This document shows, piece by piece, positions 17,032 to 26,277 of a DNA stretch of 64,000 bases (its first letter is position 1; each line of letters begins with the position of its first letter). Location: NCBI GenBank assembly GCA_934754515.1, contig CAKVIG010000011.1, positions 1-64,000 of the forward strand. The letters run 5' to 3'. The DNA comes from an uncultured Candidatus Melainabacteria bacterium. Its GTDB lineage: Bacteria; Cyanobacteriota; Vampirovibrionia; Gastranaerophilales; Gastranaerophilaceae. The notes beneath the pieces were generated by a model. It worked only from the letters and a program-made list of their open reading frames with translations. It had not been told where the DNA came from and did no database searches. The position numbers and the translations under genes were made by a program.

Positions 17032-17967
17032 TTACACATTTCCTGTTGAGCTGTTTCTATCGTCTTCCAACTGTTTTAATTGTCTTGCATCAACCTTTTC
17101 ATCGGCTGAGTAAGAAGTTGTTAGGGTTGATACTTCAATATCTACATTAACATCAGCATCTACCATTTCGATATCAGCTTTATTGTACTCTTTTATTTTA
17201 CCATCTTCAAATTTTACTGCAACCATATTGTTAAGAAATTGTATAAAACAAACTTTGCCCAACCCGTTTGGAGTCATAACGGTTGACCCGACAGGAGGCA
17301 TTCCTTTAGCAGCTTCTATGTAATTTGAGTACTCGTAAGTCAGGCAGCACAACAATCTTCCGCAAGTTCCAGAAATCTTAGAAGGCGCAATCGGCATTCC
17401 TTGGTCTTTTGCTAACTTAACATTAATAGATTCAAATTTTCTTAAATAAGATGAACAGCAGAACGGTTTTCCGCAAATCCCTGTTCCATCCATAATTGAA
17501 GACTCATCTCTAACACCGATGTGTCTTAAATCTATTCTCATGCGTTTAAAAACTTGTGTTAAATCCTTTAAAAGTTCTCTAAAATCGACTCTTTCTGGTG
17601 CTGTGTAATAAAAAGAAATTTTTCTTCTGTCAAACGTAATTCTGCATTGAACAAGATTCATGTTCAAGCGGTGTTTTTTTACCAAATCTTTACATTTGAA
17701 GTATGAAGTTACTTCTTCTTTTTTTAATTCGTCAAGCACCATCATGTCTTCTTGAGTCATAACACGAATAAATTCGAAAGGTGCAGGAGTTTTTTTAGAA
17801 TTTTCAAACTTTTTTGCAACTTCTTTGTTAACCAAAAATGCCTTAAGAGCTTCTTCGCCTTTTTCTGTGCGAGCTAAAACTAATGCTCCGTCATCAAGAT
17901 TAATGTTATCAGGACAATTCAAAGGAACGAAAGTATTTTTTAAGTATTTAACCGCATATTTAATCAT
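17032..17967 (-). CDS. ricT: PSP1-domain protein (RicT/YaaT family)
   Basis: The 311-aa protein contains the PSP1 C-terminal domain with clustered cysteines: GICGKPFCCSSYL and GTCGRLLCCLTYEY. These are characteristic of RicT/YaaT, which in Bacillus forms an Fe-S complex with RicA/RicF and modulates RNase Y and phosphorelay functions. A basic domain follows (about 225-265, a KOW-like 'GSTVMTPNGLGKVCFIQ' strand). It overlaps the upstream gpsA by 8 bases, indicating translational coupling. Conserved cysteines suggest Fe-S binding. The partner proteins are not in this window. Confidence 0.85.
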   Translation of the reverse strand: MIKYAVKYLKNTFVPLNCPDNINLDDGALVLARTEKGEEALKAFLVNKEVAKKFENSKKTPAPFEFIRVMTQEDMMVLDELKKEEVTSYFKCKDLVKKHRLNMNLVQCRITFDRRKISFYYTAPERVDFRELLKDLTQVFKRMRIDLRHIGVRDESSIMDGTGICGKPFCCSSYLRKFESINVKLAKDQGMPIAPSKISGTCGRLLCCLTYEYSNYIEAAKGMPPVGSTVMTPNGLGKVCFIQFLNNMVAVKFEDGKIKEYNKADIEMVDADVNVDIEVSTLTTSYSADEKVDARQLKQLEDDRNSSTGNV

Positions 17968-18961
17968 AACTTTCTTCCTTTTTAAGTTTTCTGTTCATCA
18001 ATTTTGATAAAACTTCTTTTGGAGTAATATCTGTGTAAACTGCTTCATAAATAGCGTTTGAAACAGGAACTTCGATGTCTAATTTTTCTGCTAAATCACA
18101 AACGGCTTTTGATGTTTTAACACCTTCTGCTACAGAACCTAATTCTCTTAATATATCGTCAATTTTTTTGCCTTTACCAATCATAGAACCTACCGTGTAG
18201 TTTCTGGACATAGGGCTTGAGCAAGTTGCGATTAAATCGCCCATGCCTGAAAGTCCGTATAAAGTAGACGGATTTGCACCCAATTTAACGGAAAGCCTTA
18301 CTATTTCAGCCATACCTCTTGTTAAAAGAGTTCCCATGCAATTATCACCCAATTCCATTGAGTGAGCAAAACCTGAGGCAATCGCGATTACGTTTTTCAA
18401 GCTTCCGCCTAATTCAACACCAATTACATCAGAATTTGTGTACAATCTGAAACGATTAGGAACATTGCAAGCTTTTTGAACAAACTCTGCAACTTCCATA
18501 TCTTCGCATGCAACAGAAGCAGCGGTTGGTTTGCCTTGTAAAACTTCTTTCGCAAGAGTCGGACCTGATAAGATAACAACTTTTTGATTCGGTAAAACAT
18601 CTTTAATAACTTCTGACATTCTCATTAAAGTATTAAGTTCCAAGCCTTTTGAAGCATTTACAAGCGGTTGTTCAGGTTTTATGCCAACTTGTTTTAATTG
18701 TTCACAAACACTTCTTACACCTGATGTTGCAACAACTGACAGGATAATATCAGCACCATCAATCGCTTTTTTAAGATCAGAAGTGAATTCAACTTTTTTA
18801 TCCAACTGTACTTCTAAAGGTTTTGAGCAATGTTTATTTACAACCAAATCTTCATTTAAGTCGCTTTCTCTGCCCCAAACTACTATATCTTCAAAATTAT
18901 CATTTAATAACCAAGCAAGTGTTAATCCCCAACATCCCGGTCCAAGTACAGTTAATTTCAT
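17960..18961 (-). CDS. gpsA: NAD(P)H-dependent glycerol-3-phosphate dehydrogenase
   Basis: A 333-aa protein with an N-terminal Rossmann motif GPGCWGLTLA (8-17), the family's VNASKGLE segment, LSGPTLAKEV, and GVELGGSLKNVIAIA with the catalytic lysine. It reduces dihydroxyacetone phosphate to sn-glycerol-3-phosphate, the backbone for phospholipid synthesis. Length is normal. The first glycine box reads GPGCWG rather than the usual GAGSWG, a mild variation. It overlaps ricT by 8 bases. Two PlsC acyltransferases that would use its pathway lie about 4.5 kb away. Confidence 0.93.
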   Translation of the reverse strand: MKLTVLGPGCWGLTLAWLLNDNFEDIVVWGRESDLNEDLVVNKHCSKPLEVQLDKKVEFTSDLKKAIDGADIILSVVATSGVRSVCEQLKQVGIKPEQPLVNASKGLELNTLMRMSEVIKDVLPNQKVVILSGPTLAKEVLQGKPTAASVACEDMEVAEFVQKACNVPNRFRLYTNSDVIGVELGGSLKNVIAIASGFAHSMELGDNCMGTLLTRGMAEIVRLSVKLGANPSTLYGLSGMGDLIATCSSPMSRNYTVGSMIGKGKKIDDILRELGSVAEGVKTSKAVCDLAEKLDIEVPVSNAIYEAVYTDITPKEVLSKLMNRKLKKEESYD

Positions 18962-19092
18962 ATTTTACCAATTCCCTCTTATCGAATTTATAACTCCACA
19001 TAAAGATTATACTACAAGATTTTGTAAATGTTTGTAACAAAGAAGCAATTTTATACAAAAGAAATACTTTATATATACACGAGGATTTAGAG

Positions 19093-21678
19093 ATGACAAT
19101 TAATACACAATACATACAAAAAGTAAAACCTTCTGACGTAAAAGTTCCTATGTTTAAGTTTGAAGATTTTGAGTACAAATCAACATTTGATTTTAAAACA
19201 GAAGCTCCCAAAGACAAATTTTCAACAAAGACACTTTGGGATGATGAAACAAAAGCTTTGTTGATGAATTCAATGAAGAAAATGGGAATTTCAAACTATT
19301 CTCCTTCTATAATGAAGAATGATAATGTTGCAATTCAAAAAGCTCAATCACATTTAATTGACATGTTGAAGTATTTTGAAGGTGATAAAAATTATTATTA
19401 CGAAGCTTTTACAACTCCTTATCAAGACAAATTCGGTTCTTGGACACATGGTTTTGGTGTTCTCGGTAAAAAGAATGTAAGCCAAAAACAAGCTTACTCA
19501 GACATGTGTAAAAAGCTCGAACAAGCATCAAAAGAAGTGAAAAATGTATTGAATAAAAGAATTGGTGAAGGAACTTATGAAGCTTTACCAAATTCAATAA
19601 AAGAAGCATTGATTGATCTTTGTTACAACAAAGGTTTGCCTAAGATTTCACAGAATGCAGCTTTGATGCAAGCAATTAAAGGCAAAGATTTTTCAGGAGT
19701 TGTAAAGAATTCTGTTTACCTATATTCAGGTAAATCAGGTGCTGAAAAGGTCGAAGAACCTGGGTTGTATTTAAGAAGCTTAAACAGAATGATTCTAGCA
19801 ACAAAGGATTTGAAAGGCAAAGAACTAGAAGAATCTCGTCAAGAAATTGCAAATATATATAATAGAGCCAAAGCTTGTTATGCAAAAAAAGGACAATCAA
19901 CTGTAGCTTTAGAAAAAATGTATGAACAATATACAAAAGGTTCTATATCCAAACCTGCAGTTAGCGCAGAAGCATATAAAATTAAAGTTGATGAAAAATT
20001 CAAAGGCAAAGGCTTATTCTCAATTGCTCAATCACTTTATAAAGAATTAGACAACAACGAAATTGAATTTAAAGATTTTTATAACAAACTAAAAACCTTA
20101 AACAACGAACCTGATTCTGTTGAAGTCGGACAAGAATTAAAGATTCCTCTTGTAAAAGGGATTGGTAATATAAAGTCAAAAGAAACACAAACTGCATCTA
20201 AAAAGGCAAATTTAGTTCAACCTGAAACAAAAAAAGAAGAAGAAAAAATCGGTTTCTGGGGAAAAGTAAAGAACTTTTTCAAATCAGTTGTTAATGGTAT
20301 AAAGAGCTTATGGAATAAAATTTTCGGCGGTGAAAAAGAAGATGAAGATGCTTGTTTAACACCGTTCCAAAAAATTTTAAAACATGGTAAGTATTCAAAA
20401 ATCGGTGATGTTGATGTTATCAGCTATGATTACACAATAAAAAAAGGTGATAATCTCTGGAATTTATCAAAAACTTATAACACAAGTATAGGTATTTTGA
20501 AAAATGATAACAATATTGAAGATGAAAATAAAATCAATATTGACCAACATATCAATATTCAAAAATTAGGTTATAAAGTTAAAAAAGGCGATAATTTATA
20601 TCAAATTTCTAAAAAATTCGGTATAAGTATAGATATGCTAAAAGATATGAACAATATCGATGATGCAAGTCAAATTAATGCTGATGAAACACTGGAACTT
20701 CCTGGATTTGTGTACGAAGCTAAGACAAATGAAAACTTAAAAGAACTTGCACAACAAGTCGGTGTTGATGTTGAAAATTTAAAGAAAATTAACAACTTGT
20801 CAAGTGACAAAATTACAAAAGGTCAAAAACTTGTAATAGTTTATAATAATCCTGATTTTGGAGTTGATGCAAATCAAAAAACAATTTCTGTTGATAAAAA
20901 GACAAAGACAACGACAGAAACAATTGATATGAGCTTAGAAAAAAGTTTGAAAAACAGACCACTCTTACAAAAGAAAGTTATTATAAATGGTAAAGTTCAA
21001 GCAATAAGAAAAGTTTTTAATCCAACAAAGAGTGGTAAACTTTCAGGCAAAACTATCATAGTAAATGCAGGACATGGTTACTCTCAAGCCGGTACAGATA
21101 CAGGTGTTGTTGGTCGAGATGGAACAGACAGCGAATGGCTTTTAAATTATGATAATGCAATGAAATTAAAAGACCAATTATGTGCACAAGGAGCAAAAGT
21201 AATTTTCATGCAAGGCAAAAAAAGATTAATTAAAGAAGAAGTTGCAAATGCCGGTAAGAACAAAGCTGATATGTTTATCTCTGTTCATGTAAATTCAGGT
21301 TGTGATGCCGCAAAAGACAGAACACAAATCTATTACAGAAAACAAAATATTTCTGAAATAATGCAAAAGAAAAGCTTAAGATTAGCAACGATTATGGAAA
21401 AGAAATTTGACTATTGGATTCCTAGACATGAAAAAATCAGTGCGAAAGAGGCTTTCATAGACCCTACTACTAAACTTCAAGACTATGCGCAAGTTTCTTT
21501 GAATGATGAAAGAACAAATGTTCTAGAAGCACCGATGAACAAACAAGGCATTCCGGGAGTAATTTGGGAAGTTGCATTTATGTCAGCAGCTAAAGGCAGA
21601 GAAAGAATGAAAGACCCGACTACAATGAAAAATTACGCAAATCTAATGACTCAAGCTGTAATTGAATATTTTAATTAA
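19093..21678 (+). CDS. Modular peptidoglycan hydrolase: GH24-type lysozyme + LysM + amidase_3
   Basis: The 861-aa protein carries two catalytic domains. Residues about 85-260 resemble a T4/GH24 lysozyme: KYFEGDK with E96, D112 and T118 in SWTHGFG, matching the Glu-Asp-Thr triad. Residues about 445-630 hold three LysM-like units (two of the form KKGDNL...ISK); a fourth degenerate unit is possible near 290-355. Residues about 650-861 are an N-acetylmuramoyl-L-alanine amidase (IIVNAGHGYSQAG; SVHVNSG; GVIWEVAFMS). There is no signal peptide and the start MTINTQYIQ is flagellin-like, so the export route is unclear. It could remodel the cell's own wall or attack neighbours. It stands alone on the forward strand. 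Confidence 0.85.
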   Translation: MTINTQYIQKVKPSDVKVPMFKFEDFEYKSTFDFKTEAPKDKFSTKTLWDDETKALLMNSMKKMGISNYSPSIMKNDNVAIQKAQSHLIDMLKYFEGDKNYYYEAFTTPYQDKFGSWTHGFGVLGKKNVSQKQAYSDMCKKLEQASKEVKNVLNKRIGEGTYEALPNSIKEALIDLCYNKGLPKISQNAALMQAIKGKDFSGVVKNSVYLYSGKSGAEKVEEPGLYLRSLNRMILATKDLKGKELEESRQEIANIYNRAKACYAKKGQSTVALEKMYEQYTKGSISKPAVSAEAYKIKVDEKFKGKGLFSIAQSLYKELDNNEIEFKDFYNKLKTLNNEPDSVEVGQELKIPLVKGIGNIKSKETQTASKKANLVQPETKKEEEKIGFWGKVKNFFKSVVNGIKSLWNKIFGGEKEDEDACLTPFQKILKHGKYSKIGDVDVISYDYTIKKGDNLWNLSKTYNTSIGILKNDNNIEDENKINIDQHINIQKLGYKVKKGDNLYQISKKFGISIDMLKDMNNIDDASQINADETLELPGFVYEAKTNENLKELAQQVGVDVENLKKINNLSSDKITKGQKLVIVYNNPDFGVDANQKTISVDKKTKTTTETIDMSLEKSLKNRPLLQKKVIINGKVQAIRKVFNPTKSGKLSGKTIIVNAGHGYSQAGTDTGVVGRDGTDSEWLLNYDNAMKLKDQLCAQGAKVIFMQGKKRLIKEEVANAGKNKADMFISVHVNSGCDAAKDRTQIYYRKQNISEIMQKKSLRLATIMEKKFDYWIPRHEKISAKEAFIDPTTKLQDYAQVSLNDERTNVLEAPMNKQGIPGVIWEVAFMSAAKGRERMKDPTTMKNYANLMTQAVIEYFN

Positions 21679-21679
21679 T

Positions 21680-21994
21680 AAAAAAAGTATTATGGAAAAT
21701 GTGAAAAAGCGTATTTATCGGCTGTAAAAGATATTGTGACAGGGGAATTTGTTGCATACAGGGTTGCAAGGCATTTAACAATTCCAATTGTATTAGATAC
21801 AATTAAATATTTAAAAGAAAATATTAATGTATCAAATGTGTTATTACCTTCAGCTCAAGGCTTTCACTATACTAACCCGGAACACAGAATGTTATTAAAA
21901 GAAAATAATATTTTACAACAATGAAAGGTTTCAATGGAGCAGAAATAAAATGACTCCTGTACAATACAGAAGTCATTTATTGATTGTTTCTTGA
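21680..21994 (+). pseudogene. IS3-family transposase (OrfB) remnant
   Basis: An open stretch around 21703-21924 encodes KAYLSAVKDIVTGEFVAYR and then AQGFHYTNPEHR. This matches the 'AAVKDL.TGE..GY' and 'SDQG.HYT.P' regions of the IS3 OrfB integrase core. In another frame, 21929-21994 encodes FQWSRNKMTPVQYRSHLL followed by a stop, the typical IS3 C-terminus. The segment between them and the entire N-terminus are missing, and the DDE acidic residue in the 'HSDQG' box is changed (PSAQG). It is a dead, internally deleted fragment. Confidence 0.85.
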
Positions 21995-22055
21995 GCCACC
22001 CTTTTTTACTTTATCTAGTTTTAGGGTTCAGTTCAGAATTTGATTGACCTTTTTA

Positions 22056-23336
22056 TTAATTTGAAATTGTTGTGTAATGCCATACTTTTTTACTATTGCC
22101 TTTCTTTCTACCACGTTCTAAAATTTTGGCAATATTATTATAATCAAAATCTAGAGAAGATATTCCGTATTTTAACTCAATATCACTAGGGAATAATTGA
22201 TATTGAATTGGCAGGAATTGTTCTTTTTTCTTAGCAGTTTTCTTTGAATACGGCATATCAGCCTTCATTCTTTGGAATAAAAACATTTCTCGCCTATATT
22301 GATTGAACTTATCTTTTGCATTTTTCATAAGTTCTTTGGCTTTGCTTTCAGTTTCTTCTGCATAGAATTTTGGGTTAGTTAATGGTTCAAATAACTCATT
22401 GAAAGCATCCGGACAATTTGCCGGATTTTTGCCGTCTAATTTTTTATAAACAACGTCATCTATATCTTTAGCCATTGCCGTATTATGTCCCATTAATTGA
22501 AATTCAAATGTACTGTTTGGAACTCCCGGAATTCTTAGCAAAAAGTGAACAGCACAATAATTTGCAGGAGTAAATTCATCTGTTAAGTGAGCCGCAACTT
22601 TTTCTTTACTTCCACCTTTTCTCCAAGCTTCATTTTGAATATCAATCAACTTCTCTAGCATGCCGATAGATGCATAATCATATCTTGAAGCTTCATTTTC
22701 AGGTAAATCTTTAACAGCTTTAGGACGCTTGTTTTCTATTTCTAACAATTCTATTGATTTGGATTTGATAGCAGGTATTAATCTGTCTAAAACTCCATCA
22801 ACGGTTTTCTTATCAGAATCTCTTAAAACGATTTTTCCGCCCTTCAAATCAGTCATGTTTTCCAAAATTTCATTAATACTTTTCCATTCACGACTTCCGG
22901 TTTTTTCAATTATAGAATTTTTAGATTTTGGTCGGCAAGAAATTTTAAGAATCGGATTATCCGGATGTTTCATATTTGCAACCAAATCTCCAAAGGTATT
23001 ATAGAAAAAGTCATCAACTCTTTGCATTGTTCTTAAATTTTTATTGTAAATAGCAGTTGCAGTTGTTCTATTTATCTCTAATGTTTTTGCTGCAACTTTA
23101 TTTGATATTCCATTATTATCTGCAACTGTAGTTTCACTATTTTCTACAGTATGCTTCAATATATTTACACATTTTTTAGTAACTTTACTTACCTTTGTAC
23201 CTTGAAAAGACAATGTATCTTGTTTTATCGGCGCATCCAGTTTTAAGCCAAAGTTGGTTGTGATTTGGCCATTATTAACTTTTGAATCATACATTACCGT
23301 TTTGGGCATTAAATTCGTAATTGCTTGAATGTTCAT
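22056..23336 (-). CDS. RelA/SpoT-type alarmone synthetase-like protein with N-terminal tag
   Basis: A 426-aa protein. Residues about 110-300 match the RelA/SpoT nucleotidyltransferase pattern: SCRPKSKNSIIEK (R135, K137, S141, K145, with the same spacing as R241/K243/S247/K251 of RelSeq), D163 in a DLKGGK box, Y260/H264 in NYCAVHFLL and E278/Q280 in FEFQLMG. No HD hydrolase domain and no TGS/ACT regulatory domains are present. The N-terminal 50 residues start MNIQAITNLM and contain LSFQGTK, the tag seen in other genes here. Possible roles are a small alarmone synthetase, a toxSAS-type toxin or an exported effector. The segment is flanked by an IS3 remnant. Activity is inferred, not shown. Confidence 0.7.
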   Translation of the reverse strand: MNIQAITNLMPKTVMYDSKVNNGQITTNFGLKLDAPIKQDTLSFQGTKVSKVTKKCVNILKHTVENSETTVADNNGISNKVAAKTLEINRTTATAIYNKNLRTMQRVDDFFYNTFGDLVANMKHPDNPILKISCRPKSKNSIIEKTGSREWKSINEILENMTDLKGGKIVLRDSDKKTVDGVLDRLIPAIKSKSIELLEIENKRPKAVKDLPENEASRYDYASIGMLEKLIDIQNEAWRKGGSKEKVAAHLTDEFTPANYCAVHFLLRIPGVPNSTFEFQLMGHNTAMAKDIDDVVYKKLDGKNPANCPDAFNELFEPLTNPKFYAEETESKAKELMKNAKDKFNQYRREMFLFQRMKADMPYSKKTAKKKEQFLPIQYQLFPSDIELKYGISSLDFDYNNIAKILERGRKKGNSKKVWHYTTISN

Positions 23337-23481
23337 ACGCTATTTACCTTTCGTCTTTCAATATAAAACATCTGAAGCAAAAAATTTGCTATTATTTGAA
23401 CTATTATTACAAAATATTAAGAAGTATTGATTTCGTCAATTAGTAAAACGGACTAATAGTTAATATTATTTGCATAAACAA

Positions 23482-24150
23482 TTACTGTTTTACTAAGCTA
23501 TCTTCAATTTTATTTTCAAATCCGGTAAAATCACAAATTTGTCTGGCCCATTCTCTTAAAATTTCATCTTCATCAAGAGTATATGAAATAGGCTTGCCAA
23601 TTCTTACAGTAACATGCTTCTCAAACAACTTTTTAGCATATCCATCAAAACCGCAAATACCAACAGGCACAATATCTGCTTTGAATTTTTTAGCAAACAT
23701 TATAAAACCCTTATGTATATTGCTGATTTCATGCTCTTTTACAATTTTGCCTTGCGGAAATAATCCCAATGCCCAATTGGTATTAAATACAGACTTAACA
23801 GTTTTAAATGTTGCAATCTCTGGTTTTTCTCTGTTTACTGCAAATGCTCCAAGAGTATGTACTAAGAACCTTAAGAGTTTGTTATCATCTTGAAATAATT
23901 CTTGTTTTGCCATATATGCAATATTTTTCCACGCCGCCAAAGCTACTAGCGGAGGGTCAATATAAGAAACATGGTTTCCTGCATAAATTACATGAGAATC
24001 TTTAGGTAAATTTTCACGTCCTTCAATTTTTACGTTATACATGAATTTTGTAACAGGCAATACTACAAATGTTACAAACAACATATAATATAGCGTTCTA
24101 AAAAAGTTATAATCTTTTTCTGTGCGTCTGTTATAATTTTTTTCAGTCAT
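23482..24150 (-). CDS. 1-acylglycerol-3-phosphate acyltransferase family (PlsC-like)
   Basis: A 222-aa protein with the acyltransferase HX4D motif NHVSYID (59-65), the FPQGK substrate-binding block near 135 and one N-terminal membrane segment (about 20-38). PlsC acylates lysophosphatidic acid to phosphatidic acid in phospholipid synthesis. It is the second of two adjacent paralogues, 34 bases after the first. Both share the order of motifs and the 'IAYMAKQELF' segment, so they arose by duplication. One may have a different acyl acceptor. Confidence 0.85.
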   Translation of the reverse strand: MTEKNYNRRTEKDYNFFRTLYYMLFVTFVVLPVTKFMYNVKIEGRENLPKDSHVIYAGNHVSYIDPPLVALAAWKNIAYMAKQELFQDDNKLLRFLVHTLGAFAVNREKPEIATFKTVKSVFNTNWALGLFPQGKIVKEHEISNIHKGFIMFAKKFKADIVPVGICGFDGYAKKLFEKHVTVRIGKPISYTLDEDEILREWARQICDFTGFENKIEDSLVKQ

Positions 24151-24184
24151 ATTTCTTAATCCACTCTTAATTCAAAACATACTA

Positions 24185-24862
24185 TTATACTTTTGCATGT
24201 TCTTTATTGTATTTGAACCCTGTTAATTCTTGAATAGCATTCCCCCAAGCATCAACCATTCCGTTTATGTCATCGGAATAAGGGATTAATTTACCTATTT
24301 TTACAACGATTTTTCCGGTAAACGGAAATCGCTTAACTTCTTGAGTTCCGGTGATTCCAACAGGTAAAATACCACATTTTGTACTCTTGGCGAGTGATGC
24401 AAAACCTTTTGTGATATTACTGATTTCACCTGGTTCTTGACGGGTTCCTTGAGGAAAAATTCCTAATACCCAACCTGTTTTTTTTATTGTCATAACGGTT
24501 TTGATAGTTGAAACCCCAAGTTTTTCTCTATCAACGGCAAAAGCACCTAACCAATCAAGCCACCAACGTAAAAACGGATTTTCAAAAAGCTCTTTCTTTG
24601 CCATATAAGCAACACCACGATTCATAACACCGCAAACCAGAGGAGGATCTAATGTTGAAAGATGGTTTGCTGCAATAATATAACCATTATCTTTTGGAAT
24701 ATTTTCTTTCCCTTGAACTTCCAAACGATAAACGAGTTTGAAACGTATCATATAAAAAACATGTGTCACTAAGAACAAAAACATCTTTCTCCATCTGTTA
24801 TAAAACTCCGGAGTCCTCAAAGAATACCTATTACCGTTTGTTTTTTTAGTATCATGTGACAT
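24185..24862 (-). CDS. 1-acylglycerol-3-phosphate acyltransferase family (PlsC-like)
   Basis: Acyltransferase with NHLSTLD (HX4D), AYMAKKELF and a FPQGTRQEPGE block, the standard PlsC signatures. The start is placed at the internal ATG (24862) because a GAGGGG ribosome-binding site lies 7 bases before it; the longer reading adds nine hydrophobic residues without a site. The product is about 225 aa with one N-terminal hydrophobic segment. It is transcribed before its paralogue. This copy has the canonical FPQGTR, so it is the more likely main phosphatidate-forming enzyme. Confidence 0.87.
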   Translation of the reverse strand: MSHDTKKTNGNRYSLRTPEFYNRWRKMFLFLVTHVFYMIRFKLVYRLEVQGKENIPKDNGYIIAANHLSTLDPPLVCGVMNRGVAYMAKKELFENPFLRWWLDWLGAFAVDREKLGVSTIKTVMTIKKTGWVLGIFPQGTRQEPGEISNITKGFASLAKSTKCGILPVGITGTQEVKRFPFTGKIVVKIGKLIPYSDDINGMVDAWGNAIQELTGFKYNKEHAKV

Positions 24863-24950
24863 AATAAATCCCCTCGTTATTATCAACATTATAGCATAAA
24901 GCTTTTGAAATAAATACTATTCTTCCCTGTAATTACTTTTGTAAATTTAA

Positions 24951-24985
24951 CAAAAAAAGGCGGCTTTATTCAAAGCCACCTTTAC
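24951..24985 (-). terminator. Terminator of pgk
   Basis: On the reverse strand AAAGGTGGCTTT and AAAGCCGCCTTT form a stem with one G-T wobble around a short loop, followed by seven T. It lies about 25 bases after the pgk stop codon. Confidence 0.8.
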
Positions 24986-25009
24986 TAAATATTATATAGA
25001 AATTTCTTT

Positions 25010-26206
25010 CTACTTGTCATCCAATGCTGCAACACCTGGAAGAACTTTACCTTCGATAAATTCAAGAGAAGCACCGCCACCTGTTGAAACGTGAGTGAAG
25101 TCTTCTGCCTTGAAGAATTTCTTAGCAGCAGAAACTGAATCACCACCACCAATAACTGATGTAGCACCTGATTTAGTAGCTTCTACAATAGCTTCTAATA
25201 CAGCTTTTGTACCTTCTGCAAATTTAGGGTTTTCGAAAGCACCAACGGGACCGTTCATAAGAATTGTTTTTGAAGATTTAAGAACTTCTGCAAAAGCTTT
25301 TCTTGAATCAGGACCTGCGTCAACACCTTCAAAGCCGTCAGGAATTTCGTTGATTTTAACGAATTCGTTCTTGCCGTTGCCTGAGAAATCATCAGTAACA
25401 AGAACATCAGTAGCCATTACAAGCTTAACGCCTTTTTCTTGAGCCTTCTTTTCGATAGCTTTAGCAACATCGATTTGATCGTCTTCGCAAATAGAGTTAC
25501 CGATTTTACCGCCGTTAGCTTTAACGAATGTATAAGCCATACCGCCACCGATAATCATGTTATCAACTTTGTCTAGCAAGTTTTCCAAAACACCGATTTT
25601 AGAAGAAACTTTAGCACCACCAACAACAGCTGTGAATGGTCTTGTTGGGTTATCCAAAGCTTGAGATAAGCATCTGATTTCTTTTTCCATCAATAATCCT
25701 GAAACAGCAGGTTTAAGAACCTTAGCCAATTTAGCAGTTGAAGTGTGGTTTCTGTGAGCTGCGCCAAAAGCATCGTTTACATAGAAATCACCTAATGCTG
25801 CTAATTCGTTAGCAAATGTCATATCATCATCTTTAGCTTCTTCAGCTTTGTAGAATCTGATGTTTTCCAATAAAGCGATTTGACCGTCAGCAAGTTTTTC
25901 AACGAATGGTTTTGCTTCTTCAACAGAAGGGATGAAAACGATTTCTTCGCCGAAAACTTTAGCCATGTATTTAGCAACAGGAGCTAGAGAGAATTCCATG
26001 TTTCTTTCGCCTTTTGGTCTGCCTAAGTGAGCCATAAGAACGATTCTAGCACCTTTATCTTTTAAAAATTTTACAGTTGGAACGATAGCTTGAATACGAG
26101 TATCGTCTGTTACATTTTTGTTTTCATCAAGTGGAACGTTAACGTCAACTCTAACAAGAGCAACTTTTCCTTTGATGTCACCTAAATCTTGAATTGATTT
26201 TTTCAT
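25010..26206 (-). CDS. pgk: Phosphoglycerate kinase
   Basis: The 398-aa protein has the PGK signatures RVDVNVPLDENKNVTDDTRI-like N-terminal block, HLGRP, the FVNDAFG-type region and the nucleotide-binding GGGDSVSA and STGGGASLEF segments at the C-terminus. It transfers the acyl phosphate of 1,3-bisphosphoglycerate to ADP in glycolysis. Length is standard. It is monocistronic by appearance, with an AAAGGAAAGA ribosome-binding site and a terminator. Enolase at 34637 is the other glycolytic gene in the window. Confidence 0.96.
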   Translation of the reverse strand: MKKSIQDLGDIKGKVALVRVDVNVPLDENKNVTDDTRIQAIVPTVKFLKDKGARIVLMAHLGRPKGERNMEFSLAPVAKYMAKVFGEEIVFIPSVEEAKPFVEKLADGQIALLENIRFYKAEEAKDDDMTFANELAALGDFYVNDAFGAAHRNHTSTAKLAKVLKPAVSGLLMEKEIRCLSQALDNPTRPFTAVVGGAKVSSKIGVLENLLDKVDNMIIGGGMAYTFVKANGGKIGNSICEDDQIDVAKAIEKKAQEKGVKLVMATDVLVTDDFSGNGKNEFVKINEIPDGFEGVDAGPDSRKAFAEVLKSSKTILMNGPVGAFENPKFAEGTKAVLEAIVEATKSGATSVIGGGDSVSAAKKFFKAEDFTHVSTGGGASLEFIEGKVLPGVAALDDK

Positions 26207-26277
26207 AATCTCTTTCCTTTCTTATTGCAAATAGTTGCATAATAATTATATTAGAAACAAAATTTGCCTGCAAACTT

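Noticed and set aside
19000..19092. Sigma-28 promoter before the lysozyme/amidase gene
   Set aside because: TAAAGATT occurs, but no GCCG-type -10 follows at the right distance.
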